A DNA stretch of 64,000 nt from Aptenodytes patagonicus (GCF_965638725.1 NC_134970.1:2671001-2735000), one strand, 5' to 3'; shown: positions 1 to 14,110, numbered from the stretch's first letter. The notes: a model not told the origin generated them from the letters alone. Program-made: numbers and translations.

Positions 1-3000
1 AGTAAATAAACACTTCATACATTGAAAGATAAAAAAATAAAAGTAAGAGCTTTCCACATATCTGATAAAAACCACTCTATGTAAAAGAAATGAGAACACC
101 TGTGCTCTAAAAAGTTAATGGTCAACAGATTTTAATATTATTGCTATAAGCTAAAAGCACGCATAGCAAGGCTTCAGGGGGATCTTTGTTTTGTTAACAA
201 AATAAGCTTTGAGAGAGGCACACGACTAGAAGGGGGAAAAAAAAAAGGAAGCAGGGAAAGAAAAGGAACCTGTTTTCCTTGTACATCAGAGAGCCCTTAG
301 TGCAGAGGGTTGAATTTATTCTTACTATCGCTGTCAAAGATTCAAAGTAGCTCTGTAAGCACAGCATAACCTTTCCACAACAGACAGCCCAAGCAAGGCT
401 GGCTGAATACTGATCACTTTCAAAAAAAAAAAAATCAACTTACTCTTTCCTATAGATACATGCAGCTGTCATCCTCTGCATGCACCTTTCCATGTAAGGT
501 CTCAAAGCAACCTCCTTCTTGAAAGGAGAGGCAACGATCTTTTAGAACTGATAAATGTGTTTAAATAGTCAACAAATAAATAACTTCTTACAGCAAAGAC
601 AACAGCAAACCTTTCACAAGATCCAGAATCCTTAAACTAAAGGTAACAGCAAATTAGCAGCACTTTCATCCCAACCATAGCAGCTGGCCATGCTGCTCTG
701 GGTTTGGTAGAGGGTGCGGCGTGAATGAGAACTATTTGCACGAAGCCTATTCATAAACCCACTGAAATGATGAGAGTGAGCTGGAAAAGGCAACAGAGTA
801 CGGAGAAAATTATAGCTGATCTTTCAGCTTACAGCAAGTATTTATTATGGAGCTTCACAAGCTACAGATGCTGCTTTCTGGAGAAGCCTCCAGCAGCAGA
901 AAAACAACGTACTCGCCCACTCCATACGTGTTGGTCTGGCGATCGCAAGCTTCTTCCCAGAACACTGGATGGAGCCTTCTCCTGTAGTACTGTAATACTC
1001 CTACCATGGTGCTCCTTAAGCTGGAGCTAGAAATTAATCAGTAACAGTCAAGCAAATTTATAAATCACAGCAAGAATGATCAACTGTTAGAGTATGTTAA
1101 CCAGAAAATAACTTGAAGTTTCAGAACAAAATAAAACAAAAACCCAAAACCAAACCAAAAAACTTGCTCATTTGCTGGCAACAGCTGCCGCCGCTTTCAA
1201 GACATACAAGACAACCCTACCTATAGGGATTTTCCAGAGAGACCAGCACCAGAATTTGTTCCCTTGTTTTAAATCTGAAACGAACCTACTACCTGAACCT
1301 CCGGGGGCACGTTGGGGGGGGAGGGCATTTTTAGCCAAGATTTCTGGGGAGAAAGAGTGAAAGGTGGAAATTAATGAATGCAAGGAGCCCTTTATAGCTA
1401 TCTTCTGTCAAGTTCATTCTGATGGGGATGAGGGAAATAATTTGATTTAAAGCCTAAGTAAAGATTAATTCCTTAAGTATGAAGGCAATGCATATGAATG
1501 TGTTTGGCATTAGACAACTAGGCTAAATAAAAGGATTTCTCTTACACTTTGGGGTAAAGTAATTTATCATTCCAGGCAGAAATTAATCATATAATGGAAG
1601 GTAACAACAACATATGGATTGATAAAAGATCAAACCAACCTCAGAGAAAATACAGACAATCTGGACGGGGTAAGAGCACATGGAGAGAGAAAAGGCAATT
1701 CAGCAATCAGTAACAAGACTTCACACCACACAGGAAATAAAATCGACACTCAAGGGGCCCAAGAGTTGGCTCCAAGGGGTGCTTAACCCAAGTTCTGAGT
1801 TTATCCAGCAACCCTCGTCAGCAGTGCTGACATCTTTGGTAATGTAGTAAGTTCCCTGCTAAGAAACCCTACACATTTCTTTAGCACAAACAAAACTTTG
1901 ACTTGCAAACAGTTGTACTAGATTAACCAGAAACTAATAATGTCACAGCTCTGATTAACCCAATAGAGATTAGTGTATTTAAGCCTCTCCTAGCATGTCT
2001 GTGGCTGCTGTCCGTCCTCCATTTTTCCATTTCTATAGCACAACTCATGGAAGCTCACAAGAGCCAAAAAAAGAAAAGGGAAAAAAAAGAAACAGAACAA
2101 GAAGTATCCAGAGTTTTTAGACATTCAGCTCCAGGGGGAAAACACGAGAGCGCAATTTCATTCATAGCAAGTTAAGTTTCCATCCAAACATCATTACTGT
2201 ATCCTGTGACCTTTGTAGTGTTGCATTTGTTCCTCCCTCCATACAGCACAGAAACCCTTTCCCCCTCCCTTTTCCAGCTGCACACTTTTAAGTCGTTTAC
2301 TGGCAAAGTCTTTTGTTCATATTTCAGCATCTTTCTGCAGCACTGGAGTCCGCCCCGTTGAGCTGGGACACAGACGGGTGCAAGCAGCCCACTATGCAGC
2401 AGAAATACTGGTGGTTTACCCTTTTTTTTTTCTTTGGAAAAGGGTAAATGGGATGAAGCAGGCTTCCTTCTTCAACAGATGGAGAGAACACAGAAAAGTT
2501 AGGAAGAGTTACTTTCATTAAAGAGACCAAAGCAAAACCAGGCTCCTTTCCAAAACCACTTCACAGAGATATTAATTTATTAAATTTCTGAATAACTGGT
2601 TATTGAACAGAGGGGAAAAACCTCCACGGGCCTGCTCAGAGCTCTGTACTTCTACAGTCCATAAAACACTTCGTATGCTATGCTTTGTCATTATCATTCA
2701 CTAATATATCCACTGCACATATTAACAAAAATGGGGACAATTTTTTTTCACAGTAATAATGGCTGCTTCTTATTTACATGTTTTCTGTCCTGAGCTTTCA
2801 AAGCACTTCATGTTCATCAGACAAGACTCTTCAAAACACATCTGTAATATACCTGCTTTATGATCCACAGAACTGAATTTACATCTACTGATGACAAAAA
2901 AAAGTAAAATAAATAAAAGAACCCTGTCAGTGGATTTGCCAAATGCTCGTCAGGAAAGCAACCCTTCCAGAGGGCAGGCATGTCAGCATCTTAGTAAACT

Positions 3001-6000
3001 TCACTCTGCCTCGCCTTCGTGCTGCATGTCCAAATTCTGCTTTAAAGGCACATGATACTGCTGTGGGTTTCCAAGAAGGTGGAAGAGCATCAGTTTTCTA
3101 GAAAGTTTCATTACTGTTCACTGATCAAAACTGCCTGGATGATTATTCGTAGTGCCATCAACAGCCTTAGGAGAAGTTAACTTGTCATAGTTGTGATTTC
3201 CAAGACAGACACTTAAGGCAGCCCTCCCCAGATGAATTGGGATAGGGGAAGGAGAATCGCCGCGTGCCAGTGAGCACAAAACAGCTACCATCTGCCTGTG
3301 GTTGCCACAGTACTGCCCAAGTTGAGTAACTACATCTGGTAGCTGACTGGAAGTTTCTTCGACCCATATCCTGTCCCTGTGTAAAATTTCTTCATATTTT
3401 AATAACAATCAGTGCTAATAAAACATTAATAACTCCTCTTTTTTCCCCCCCCTAAGAGCAAGAACATCACATAAAACGTGTTGTGGATACCAGGTACTCT
3501 TGGCAGTAGAATAGCAAGAGCACTGCCCCCGTGTTCACCTGCATAAAGAAAAGGATTTTGTGGAATTTCCCGTAACGCCTAACTTCGCAAATTAAGTGCT
3601 AACAAGTAGGAGCATCCTCAAAGACACGAGAGTAATTTATCCCACTATATTTAAACCTCATCCAACAGGCATCTTAAATATTCCCCAAATAAAGGCATAA
3701 TCATACGTAACATGACACGGCCCAGCAAGTTCCTTGAACTGGTCCATCAATTTGGTTTCCTCCTGCCCTGCATGGATCACTCCCTCCCTGCTGAGAAGGG
3801 GAACGAGGGGATCAATTAATGCCTAAATAGAATGGCTGACACAGGGAAATGACAATCCCTACCTCATTTCATTCAGATCGCTAAACCAACAAAGAGCAAC
3901 TGCTGTGAAGGACTTACTACCACAAACTGGGTTTCCCCTTAAGATTTCCTACCACTAAGCCTCCATCAGCAGCAGACAGTATCATATTTTATTATTGCAA
4001 TATCCAGACACACTCTGAACAAAATTGGACAGGCTGCTGATTAAAACATCGGCATTCACCACATTATCTGCAGCACCATCCTCACTATTTCTAGAAGTGG
4101 TGGAACAGGATGGATGGGAAATTGGAAGGGTGAGAAATGAGAAACAGAACGGCACCCCATCCATCATTACCAAGTCTCAAGCTGCAAATGCAAGGGGGGG
4201 GAAAAACCTTCACGTATTGTAACAATAGCTTAAAGCCCTGTACTCTCCTTTACTGTAGGGATCAATGATGATGTGACCAGCAGCCGAACAAATACAGCTT
4301 TTCAGCCTTCCCTCATGCCATGGGCACGCCACGCAGAGGCTAAAAACCAAAGAAAACAGAAAGATATCTTTCTAAACAATCCCCTTTGTAGAATAAGCAC
4401 TAGTTTGTGCTGCTAATCATCTTCTCCCTTTTCAGGTACCAAATAAAAGCTACAGCAAGAAAAACACATTCATTACCCTGTACAGTTTGCCTTACAAAAA
4501 CCCACCAATGACACAGAACTGTTTTGATTGACTGAGGCTTAGGATCTTTGGTTAGAAAACAATCGATCCACTTGTTCAGAGCGAGCAGTTTAGCAATTCT
4601 GGCAGCTACAGATCTGTCGGGAACAAACCCCCCTTCCTCGCAGGACCATCAGGGCATGCCCCTGCAGTGGGACTGAACTGCTGTCCAAAGAAAGAGTCAG
4701 GGACTAATTCCCAGGCAACAACTGTCGTTATTTTAAGTAGATTCAATTTGCAAGCACTCCCCATCTATAAATTGCATAGCTCCACGGCTTACTCTCTGCA
4801 TGAAAACTGTTGTCCAACGATAGCAGTACAAAAACAAACCAAAAACCCTTCCCTACTTAAAAGAAGGGAAGCCAAAAGGCTCTTCCTGGAAAGTCCTATG
4901 ATAAAAAAAAAACAACTTCAAAATTAGCAGGACTGACCAAATCACCCTGCCGCAGCACTTCAGGACTGTAGATTAAAATCCACTCTTGGTTTAGAGTTAA
5001 TCTGTTTATTTGGCTCCTTCTCAAGAGTCAAAAAGCCAGGAGCTGCTTATGTGCCACAGGATAAGGCAGCTCCCCTGGCCTAATTCAGCCAATTTTACAG
5101 AAATAAATGTGAAGCAAAAGTTGTTTCTGTGGCATGCTGAAAACACTTAAGACCTAAGAATTTTTGCACCACATTTAGCAACACCTTGAGAAAAAAATGT
5201 TGGAGAAAAAGCGCTCATTAAAGGAGAGGGGGGAACCCTATGAATGTTTTGAGAATTTGCTGCTTGTAGTTTACGCCAAAGATTTACTGCACTATTCTGT
5301 GCAGCATGCTGCAGCATACAAAAGGGTGCACACTAGATTAAACCGCACGGCTGTGCCAGGCACATCAGCTGAGGTTCACACCCAGGCGCAGCTCACATTT
5401 ACATTTATACTTGCTTCCCTCTCTGCTGCCTTGCTTGGTTAAAGAACAGCAAATGCTGGGCTCGTTTCTCCTGACCGACGCTGCCTGTCACTGACTCTTA
5501 CCTAGGCTCACCGCAGGCTGCATACTGCCATCCTAACATCATACCCACGCTGCTTCAGAGTGCAAGCAGCACACCCAGATAACTCTAGCTCTTGTAAACA
5601 CATATCCTTTTACATTCAGAATTGCAGAGGAAGTTTTTTTGGGTTGGTTTTTTTTTTTTTTTAATTCCCAGCCCCTTACTTTTTTTCCAAGCAACAATTA
5701 ACTCTCACCATACCAACTCAAAGCAAAATGACTGGGTCAGAACCTTTGGAGTTTAAACAACAGTAAATAGTTACTTTGATAGCAAAAAAAAAAAAAATTT
5801 AAAGGGTTCAAATCCATTTGCAGCATCTACTTGGAAAAAACACCAGCTGATCTTCCTACACACAGTTACTCTATATCCACATGTGTTTTCTGACTTTAAA
5901 CACTCACATCAAGAGTTTCACTGACCACTACCTAGAGATGTCACAACAAGAAGGTCCTGTTTTGTCTTTCGTAATATTGCTATTTTGGAAGAAAAGGAGA

Positions 6001-7731
6001 AAGAGAAAGTAGAAATGAGTAATGGTCTCTAATGATGGAATTACTGTGAAGTCAAGACCCTTTCTCCCATTTTCTCCCATACCTTTTATCCCTCAGCAAA
6101 TCAAACCATAACTCTGCATTTGCTTCCATCGCCTACAAAACATTGACAATATTCAGAGAGCAGGGCTCCTGTGATGTTGTAGAAATTCTCAAAAAGAAAG
6201 CATGAAATCTGCCAAAGTCATACAAAAATGAACTAAATAAAGTCATAAGTAATGAATATCGACTGTGCGTGGCATAGCGAAAGCTATTCAAAAGAACATG
6301 TGTTTAAACATACTCTCCATCTCAAAGGTTTAGATTTTTCACTCTTCATAAAGACAGCTGAAAAAGTTGACCAGGCAAATAGGTTCTTCCAAGTAAATTC
6401 CCAAAATGGGCAAAAATTAGTAAGCATTAAAAACAAAAAAAAGAAGAAAAGTCAAGCCTTTTAACTAACAGAAAAAGGAAAAGATACTAATGTGTACCCT
6501 TACCACGAAAGGAAATCATTTAGAGCTAAGGAAAAATGTCGTGGGGCTCCCTTAGTTGGGAGTTAGGGAAAACTGGCTATCGCTAGTAAACTTTTTATAG
6601 AAACCCTACTGGAGTTACACTGGCAGTTCCTTCTGCTTTTGGAAGAAACTGCAGCACTTAAGTGGACTGAGTCTTTTGGTCAGTAGCCTTGCAATACTTG
6701 ATGAATCTGCAGCAGAGGGATTTTGGAGATGGAGAAGAAAGAAGGAAGACTCTGCATTCTTTCACCTCTTCCCGTCCTCGTTAATAATCCATCAGCAGGA
6801 ACTGTACATGGGACAAAAAGAAATACAAACTATTGCTGTAACATCAAACCAGTCTCCCAACAGCCCCTTCCCCCTTTCTGGCAGCAGGCTGCTTCATTGG
6901 CCCAATCCAGCTCCAAAACTCAAGGGATTAGCACTATCAAGAACTGCAGAAAAACAGATGATTCTACAGCAAATTCCATAGCCAGAGTTTGGAGCAAGTC
7001 ATTGTTGCAAACAAATGGAATCACTTACATGCACAGAGTAATGATTAACTGTAAAAAAACCCTTAAAAGGTAGTTTTACATTTTAAATGTAAATGGTAAT
7101 CCAATACATACAAACTCAAAATCTCAAAATTCAAAACTATTCCACTCAACCACACCAGGGTGCGTGGCTGAAAAGTCTATTTACACAGTGTATTAAATAG
7201 GCTCTGCCAAAGAAGTGGCCAAGAGCTCAGCCGTAACTCTCCAAAGCACACATCCATGGTGCTAGGATCTGCAAACAGAGTCATAGTGTGCAGCGACCAA
7301 CCTGGTGACCTGAACACAAGACGAACGCAACAGAGAAATCATCGTACATACATAACGTCAACAGTACTGAAAATCCCCAGGTGCACAGGTTTAGCAACAA
7401 AATAAATTACAGTGATTTCAACTCATTGATCTAAACATCTAAAGACAGTTCTACAAATACCTTCTTTCTAGACAAGCGCTGCATGTGCTGTGTTAACAAG
7501 AAAACTTTCAACAGTTGAGAGAAATGCCAGTTCTGTTCCAAATCACCACCCCCAAAAGCATCACACTTCCTTTCTAGCCCCCAAATTACAGCTGCTGACC
7601 CAGTCACAGCTACTTTTGTAGTCTTTCACACGCAGAAGGTCTGTACCACTCCTAAGAGTTTACCAGGATTAAAAACTGCCGACCATCAATCAAGGTGCTC
7701 AGAAGATGTACCACACAAATGAGATTTGTAT

Positions 7732-7768
7732 GCAGCATTTAAGGCATTTTTAAGCAGCATTTAAGGCA
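7732..7768. repeat. Short direct repeat
   Basis: The 15-mer GCAGCATTTAAGGCA occurs twice, at 7732-7746 and 7754-7768, a small local duplication in SRGAP2 intron 1. Confidence 0.8.
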
Positions 7769-8927
7769 AAAGATCACAATCAGATCGAATACGCTATCAG
7801 TCGTTCCTCACCCAGAGAGGAAAAAGGGACTTACCTGAAATTTATCAGCGATTTTGGGGAGATTAAAAAGAAAGTTTTAGACATTTTAGTAGCCTGAATC
7901 TGATTGAAGCTGTGAGGCTTGCCTGAAGTTCTTCTTATCAGACATCTTCTCTTAGTTCAGGAGACACTCAACTAAATAACCACGCAGGCACCTCTGTGCT
8001 GTGGTTGCTCCTGCTATAAATTACCTCATCTATTTTTCATATTCCTAGCGCTTTTTGGACTGTGCTGCAAGACATGCATTTTAACCTTTGCTAGAGACTA
8101 CTCAAGGACAGAAGTGGCTTATGAACCCTCGCTGTGTAAAAAATTTCAGTATTAAATTTCTGTAGCCCAAACCATGAAGCTATTTACTGAAGCTTTATAC
8201 AAACTAATTAAATATAAGGCTCTCGTGGGATACGAGGAGAAAGAAAAGAAGAATTAAGAGACAAATCACTGGCTTCTCTTTCCTCAGCAAACGTACACTC
8301 CAGTTTAATACATTAAACCAAAAAACAGTCTGACGATCCTTGGTCAGGCATAGATAGGCAGCATCCAAATCTCACATGGAACACACTGCGCAGCATAAAT
8401 TAATTATCTCTGCTTTACCGCAACTTGCACAAAGGAATTGGGAGAGACAATCCAGACAAGGGGATGAGCTTGAGATATCAAAGGCTCCATATGGAGACCA
8501 CAGAATCTCACTTTCCAGCCTCACAGAACTCATAATCTTTGTGAGCACATGGTACAGAAACATATCAAAGCAGCACTTCCCTCCCCTGCTGACCCCATGT
8601 CATCTTGTCAGGAGAATTCCTACCGCATGACACGCAGCCATTTCAGAGTTTCCTCAAAGAGAGAAGCAGTCTCAACAAGTCTTGCAAGAAGAGGCCACTA
8701 ATACTGGCAATCTCTCCTCTCCTCACCAACAGCACAAAACATTCAAGTGCAGATAGCACAGACATGCAACCAAATACAAGGCAGACTCTGCTTGCATCAT
8801 CTAAAGGCAAAAGACTCAAGGTCAATGCAGTTGTTGAGGAAAGCCACCCTGCGTGGACACCTCAGCAGGTTAATTCACTTCTGCAGAAGACAGCGCGTTT
8901 GTAACTGAACCTCTAGATACTAAAGAC

Positions 8928-9152
8928 CACAGGATCGTTGGACAATTCAAGTTGGGAGGGAGCTCAGGAGGTCATCCAGCCCCATCTCCGGTAGTCGGCT
9001 GTAAGGTCAGAGCAAGTTACTCAAGGCGGTGCCCAGTCTGGTTCCAGCAACCTCCAAGGATGGATGCACTGCACCAGTACCTACAGACTGCAAAGCTTGT
9101 CCTCAGCCACACTGCACAAGTAATTAGGAAGAAACACATCGCTCCGTCCATG
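8928..9152 (-). mobile_element. Old, divergent CR1 LINE fragment, minus orientation
   Basis: The sequence shows degraded blocks of antisense CR1, among them TTGGGAGGGAGCTCAGGAGG, GTCATCCAGCCCCA and CTCCAAGGATGGATGC, in the order found in the 3' region of older CR1 subfamilies. The terminal octamers are not recognisable and the reading frame is lost. It lies in SRGAP2 intron 1, in the same orientation as the gene. The boundaries are approximate. Confidence 0.75.
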
Positions 9153-11649
9153 TCCCCTGACCACTGCACAGTTAAGTTTGATGTGTAAGAGGTAAATCAC
9201 TTTCATCTGCAGAAATTCATTTCATTCCAATGTTGATCTCCCCTGCCATTAGCTGCATGCACAAACCACGGCAAGAGCTAACTCCAACCCAAAAGAGGCA
9301 AAGAACTGGCTGTTGGAAGAAGACAGCAAATACTTATAGCTCACGGCCATGGGAAAACAAAAAGTTTCACTCATCAACACCCCCTACACACCTTTTACAA
9401 GAATAATTACCAAGTTCATTCAGCAACAGAAAACCAAAAATTTTGCATAACAATGATCTATTAACCATAAGCCATACTATTCTTTAAGTAGTTTTTGATT
9501 ATCAACTGAAGACTATTAAATTTTTAAACAAAGCTCAATCATTCTAGTATTAATAATCTAAAGTGCTTAAGTAAGTGTTTGTGGATTAATGGTTTTAAAT
9601 GAAGCCTCTAAACACAGTTTCCAACACACAGCCAGAATGGCGTGTAGCAAAAAAATGTAGTAAGTTCTAAATGCTAGTGAAAAATATCAGAGTTTTCTCA
9701 TCTGAGAAACAGATGATACCTTACAATTTATGTAGCACACCAACACCTGATTCATCTCACTCCCACAGCGACTGCTTCATGGCATCATTTCACAACACAA
9801 GAGAAAAGATACCAAACAACCCCAAATCAGAGTTAACACCATTTCTATGCCATTCCTGCAGTTAAAGTCAGAATTTGATCAGGACGCTAAAATTTTTTAT
9901 GCAAGGACCATGGTATGTTTAATGACTAGGCAGCACCACACTTTTGGATTTAAGTATGTCTTTACTACCATCTCATCTTCCCACTGTGGCAGAGAGACAC
10001 ACACGCCTCTCGAATTAGAGAGGCAAGAGGCCTTATCGCTCATGAGTTTTCCTATAGAGCCAAATCACTATCCAACTCAGAACCAAGGTTATCTATGAGA
10101 TGTAAAGCAAGTTTCATGAAATTTTAAGAGCAGCTTATAATTTCAAAGTCTCCCCCCGAACTTGATACCTAAAAGCAGAGGGATGACGATCCTCATTGCC
10201 AAAGCAGCTCGTGAAGGGTCGAAGCCAGGTGAAGAAGGGAAGCTCCCCGCTGTACTTTGAAAGGAATGAGGTGATGGGGGAGAGGATTGTTACCATACCA
10301 CCACGTCTGTTTTTGAACTGTTTGGCCCATCTACACCTCCCTCTCAAGGGAAGGGCAGGAGATGGATTAGCACCTTCCATTAGCCTCTTCTGGGGCTGTT
10401 TCTAGGTGTCCAACACAAGGCTTCCCCGGCATCACACAACTAACCCTAACCTCCCCGCAATCCCTCACGGCAGGCGTGCGCCTCGAGGAGTCCCCCACGC
10501 AGGGAAAGCTGAACTGCGAGAGGGATGAATATCCCGAGACAAACTCATAGCTGCCCTCGCCACTAATTCAGGAAGGAAACCCCCTTCTCCCAGCTCCTCG
10601 TGATCTATTTACACAGGTCCGCTGCTCTTAACCTCACATATTTAAGACAGGAACATTTTATAAGGCAAAAAGCAAAAATATCTATATGCTACAACAGTAG
10701 TTCACTTTTGGGTCCACGTTTCAAGGCTGAATTGACAGGTCTCCGCATAAGCACCTTAAGAGATGAACTGAATTTTGGCAGTAATGGTCTCTGCACACAG
10801 GGAAGGTCCATTTCCATTTTACCCATCTTGTCAGTCTCTTTTTTGAAAAGGAAGGGAAAGATTTCTTTTCTTTGCCAATGCATGAGAAATTTGAGAGGTG
10901 AGGAGATGCGCTTTACTAATTCTAAAGCCTTGTTCCTTATTATTGTGTCCAATTCGCAAATATTGTGACTACAAGCTTGATTCTATCACACACATTTTGA
11001 TAGGGTAAATAATGAAAGAACACAGAAGCCTCTAATTTTACACTGACTTCAACTCCCATTTCCATCAAAGACAGCTAGAAAACAGGAATAGAAACTAAAC
11101 AAGTAAAAAAGAAACGTGTTCTTCTCCATTTCTAACTTTAAGAACCCAAAAATTAAAAAAAAAAAAAAAAGAAAGAAAATAAACCCCTACCCAGCTTTAT
11201 ATTTGCTCACATAAATATTTTTAACATAAATGTCAAAACTACTTCCAGGTACAGAGTACTAGGGTCAGTGTAGGACATGCATCTTGTAGGACAACATGTT
11301 TTAATGATTTGTGACCAGTGAGCAGCCCCCCCAGTAGGAAAAATAACTAAGTGCATAACTGCAAAACAATATTTTAATTGTCAGTTTTAATCCAGGTTTC
11401 CTACTCAGATTTAAATCACATTTTTTTTAAATCACATTGATTTAACTCAATCAACCCTGCCCGAAGGCCATCCTTCCTGCATGCTATGACCATACCAAGC
11501 AAGTTTTAACCAATTAGATAAATCACTAATTCTCATAATTTCCTAACAGCGATATATCAAGCCATACACAAGCCATAATTATTTTTTTAAATAAGCATTA
11601 TCCTGAAAACTTCGCAAAAATAAGAAGCTAAGTAGACATTTCACCATCC

Positions 11650-11674
11650 TTTTTTTTTTTTTTTTTTTTTTTTT
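11650..11674. repeat. T homopolymer
   Basis: An uninterrupted T run of about 25 bases in SRGAP2 intron 1. There is no adjacent processed-gene sequence to suggest a retrocopy tail. Confidence 0.9.
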
Positions 11675-11814
11675 ACCTAGGGCACATGATAGCCTGAAAC
11701 CCAGCCAACTGAATTCTGCAGAAGACTCGCACGATCATTGCAAATATGCCTCTGACTCTTTATTGCCTTCCTTACGATGATGGGAATAACACTGATGCAT
11801 TAGTTTTATTCATT

Positions 11815-11853
11815 TATATGTGTATGCACATATATGTGTGTATACACACACAC
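11815..11853. repeat. TG/TA/CA-rich near-palindrome
   Basis: Alternating purine-pyrimidine sequence centred on GTGTGTATACACACAC, which is self-complementary and can form a hairpin or cruciform. It is a simple repeat in SRGAP2 intron 1. Confidence 0.85.
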
Positions 11854-12410
11854 TGCAACCTTAAGGTGTTACACTCAAGAGCACAGTAAGAAAAACCAGG
11901 CAGTAATATTATGGACTCACCAAGAGCAAAATCCTGAATAATGGAACTTTCTAGCACAAACAGCTTTACAGGGACCCTCAGCATGGTCCCCACTACTACC
12001 AGTGGAAATATGCTCTTCTGACACTACACAGATTTTTAAAAGATTCCCATGATAGGAGGAGGATTAAAAAGCAATTAACTGGCTCTCATATTTCAAATGT
12101 GCAAAGCCATATTTTAGAACAGCAGACAGAAAAATATGGATCTCTCAGAACTCAAAGATTTGTTATATTCCGTAAAAAAGCCCTTACCGTGATACCTTAA
12201 AACGGCAATACCATAGTAGGAACCTACCCCACGGGGACGAGAAAAAGCATTGCAAACCCAATCCAGCATTGTATTATGAAAAAACCCTGCAAATTCCAGG
12301 CAGTCTGCAAATGATTTCCCCCTTCCCCACCCAAACATCTGCTGCAAACTCCTACAATCGCAAGTCAGGACTGCGAAAGCGAAAAGAGGTGAAAATAAAA
12401 CCATTCCTAC

Positions 12411-12477
12411 CTTTAACTTGAGTGTCATATTCAGCTATGATCTCCTTATCCTTTTTGAATTTTGCTGGCGACGTCAT
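12411..12477 (-). CDS. SRGAP2: SRGAP2, first coding exon only (SLIT-ROBO Rho GTPase activating protein 2)
   Basis: SRGAP2 is a cytoplasmic F-BAR / RhoGAP / SH3 protein that bends membranes, acts on Rac1 downstream of Slit-Robo signalling and shapes neuronal migration and dendritic spines. Only the first 22 codons plus one base are here, reading MTSPAKFKKDKEIIAEYDTQ and then VK, as I recall the start of vertebrate SRGAP2 (the extreme N-terminus before the F-BAR helices). The start codon is complementary to 12475-12477. The exon ends in AAAG followed by GTAGGA, a good donor, with one base of the next codon left over, the phase expected before the conserved glutamate. The remaining exons lie beyond the left edge. 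The gene is head-to-head with FAM72A, the ATGs being 2.2 kb apart. Paralogues SRGAP1 and SRGAP3 start similarly, but the FAM72A neighbour fixes the identity as SRGAP2. Confidence 0.95.
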
Positions 12478-12974
12478 GTTTTCTTTTCCAAAATGATTAA
12501 CCTCAAAGCAGATCCACCAGAACACAAGATATAAATGCAATTTCGCTTCTCTCAATGCAATGCCTTGATTTTCCGCTTGTCCTCCCCCCCACAAAAAGGG
12601 AAAAAAAAAAAAAAAAAAAAATCAGTCCATGGAGAGAGGGTGTGAGACGGAGCACAGCAGCAGCAAAATGCAGATGTTGAGAGATCAGTGGATGGAAGAG
12701 GCAGCAGTTTTGTCTCCCTGCACCAAAACCTTTAGCAGCAGCATCAGACTAGCGAGATCCTGCAGCCCCCAAAGGCTCTTCCTGATTGCTAACGTTAATA
12801 GCACAGCCAGGGAGTGGAAGTCCTTCCGCACAACATGTTTTGTGTGGGTTTGGTTTGCCTTTTTTTTTTTTTTTTTTAAAAAATGTGCTCAGAGATGATG
12901 CAAATCAAATCCCAGCCGAGAGCAGAAACGGAGGACAAGAAGCCGTTTTCTTTGGTTTGCTTGCCTGCAAATGC

Positions 12975-13004
12975 AAAAAAAAAAAAAAAAATATATATAT
13001 ATAT
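12975..13004. repeat. A tract followed by AT dinucleotide repeat
   Basis: About 17 A bases run into seven AT units at the left border of the CpG island. Confidence 0.9.
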
Positions 13005-13991
13005 GTATTCAGAAAATTACAGCTTGCGGCCAGCAGTCACAAGATGCGCAGCCAAAATTCGTGACTGAAAGAAAAGCTGCCCTGACATTGCAAATCGTCC
13101 TTTAAGCAGCAGCGTGAGGTTAGAAATGCAGACCGGCCAGGTAACCAAGGGAAAACGCCTACACGGCAGGCGGCCCCAAGGGGGGAGAAGGGGCTCATTT
13201 GGAAAGCGGGGTCCCCAGGGGAGGGAGGGAGGGGAGGGAGGAGAACCAGCCTGCGCAGAGAGAAGGCGCTTCTCCAAATGAGCAGCAGCGCGGGGGGAAG
13301 AACAGCCAGGGGCTGGCCAAGCCGCAGCATCTGCCGCTGGGAAGCTGCACCCCAGCCCGCAGTTACACCAGCGGCGGGAACCGGAGGACGAGCCCGGGAG
13401 CTCCCCGGCACACCAGACCCGTCCCCGCCGGAGCGGCTCCATCCGCAGCTTTTCCTTCGGCAGCTCCGGGGTTCTGCGGTTATTTCGGGTTTGCCGGCGG
13501 CCCCGCGGCCCCTCGCCGGGGCACGGCTGAGAGCCGGCCCGCAGCCCGGGCGCCGCAGCCCGGCATGTGCGAGGCAGACGGGAACCCGCCCGCAGGGGGA
13601 CGGCGGGACGCAACTTTTCTCCCGTCTTTTTTTGTTTATCGTTATTTTTTCCCCCTTTTTTTTCGGGGGAGGGAGGGGGCGAGGCGGCGGCCCCCGCGGG
13701 CGGGCAGCCCCCGCAGAAGATGCGCGTACGGGAGGAAGAAATAAATAAACACGGCACCCGCCGGATCCGCATCCCGCCCGGGAAGAACAATGAGGGCGGC
13801 GGGGAGAGGAAGCGTGGGGGGGTCCCGGGGGGGGACCGGGGCTGAAGGACGCGGCCCCGCGCCCCGCCTCAGGGCCGCGCTGAGGGGAGGCTGAGGGGAG
13901 GCGGCGGGGCCGGCTGGCGGGGGCAGCCCGCGGCCCCCCGGCGGGCTGGCAGAGGAGGGGAGGGGGCCCGGCGGCCGGGCGGGGCGATTAC

Positions 13992-14110
13992 CTGGGCGCT
14001 GCGGAGCCGCCTCCCCGCCTCCCGCAGCCGGGCGTCCTCCGGCCGCTGGCGCCCGCCACCCGGTCCCCCTCACCGGTCCGCCGCTGCCCCGCCCCGCCGC
14101 GCGGCCCGCC
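13992..14110 (-). other. SRGAP2: Candidate non-coding first exon of SRGAP2
   Basis: On the minus strand the CpG island contains CAG followed by GTAATCG at 13992/13991, a plausible splice donor. The coding exon 1.5 kb downstream is preceded by a long pyrimidine tract (complement of 12601-12621) and an AG at 12583/12582, so a spliced leader is likely. The upstream boundary is a guess based on the nearest CCAAT box at 14110-14114; no transcript evidence is available. An unspliced leader running from the island to 12477 is the alternative. Confidence 0.35.

Larger units (their letters stand above)
1..12410 (-). other. SRGAP2: SRGAP2 intron 1 (3' part lies outside the window)
   Basis: This AT-rich stretch lies downstream, on the minus strand, of the first SRGAP2 coding exon, whose splice donor is at 12410/12409. 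No further SRGAP2 coding exon is visible: the next expected one, encoding the following part of the F-BAR domain, is not seen in any minus frame. The segment contains an old CR1 fragment (8928-9152), a T tract (11650-11674), a TG/CA-rich near-palindrome (11815-11853) and short A/T runs. All ORFs here are short and lack recognisable protein features, so I call no gene. The intron assignment follows from the exon and its strand; no regulatory element can be assigned by eye. Confidence 0.85.

Noticed and set aside
11650-11674. T tract considered as the antisense poly(A) tail of a processed pseudogene
   Set aside because: No coding-like sequence or AATAAA complement on the adjacent side, and no flanking duplication seen.
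13017-13790. A 257-codon minus-strand ORF in the CpG island
   Set aside because: Pro/Arg/Ala-rich low-complexity product of GC-rich DNA, overlapped by equally long ORFs in other frames; no family motif.
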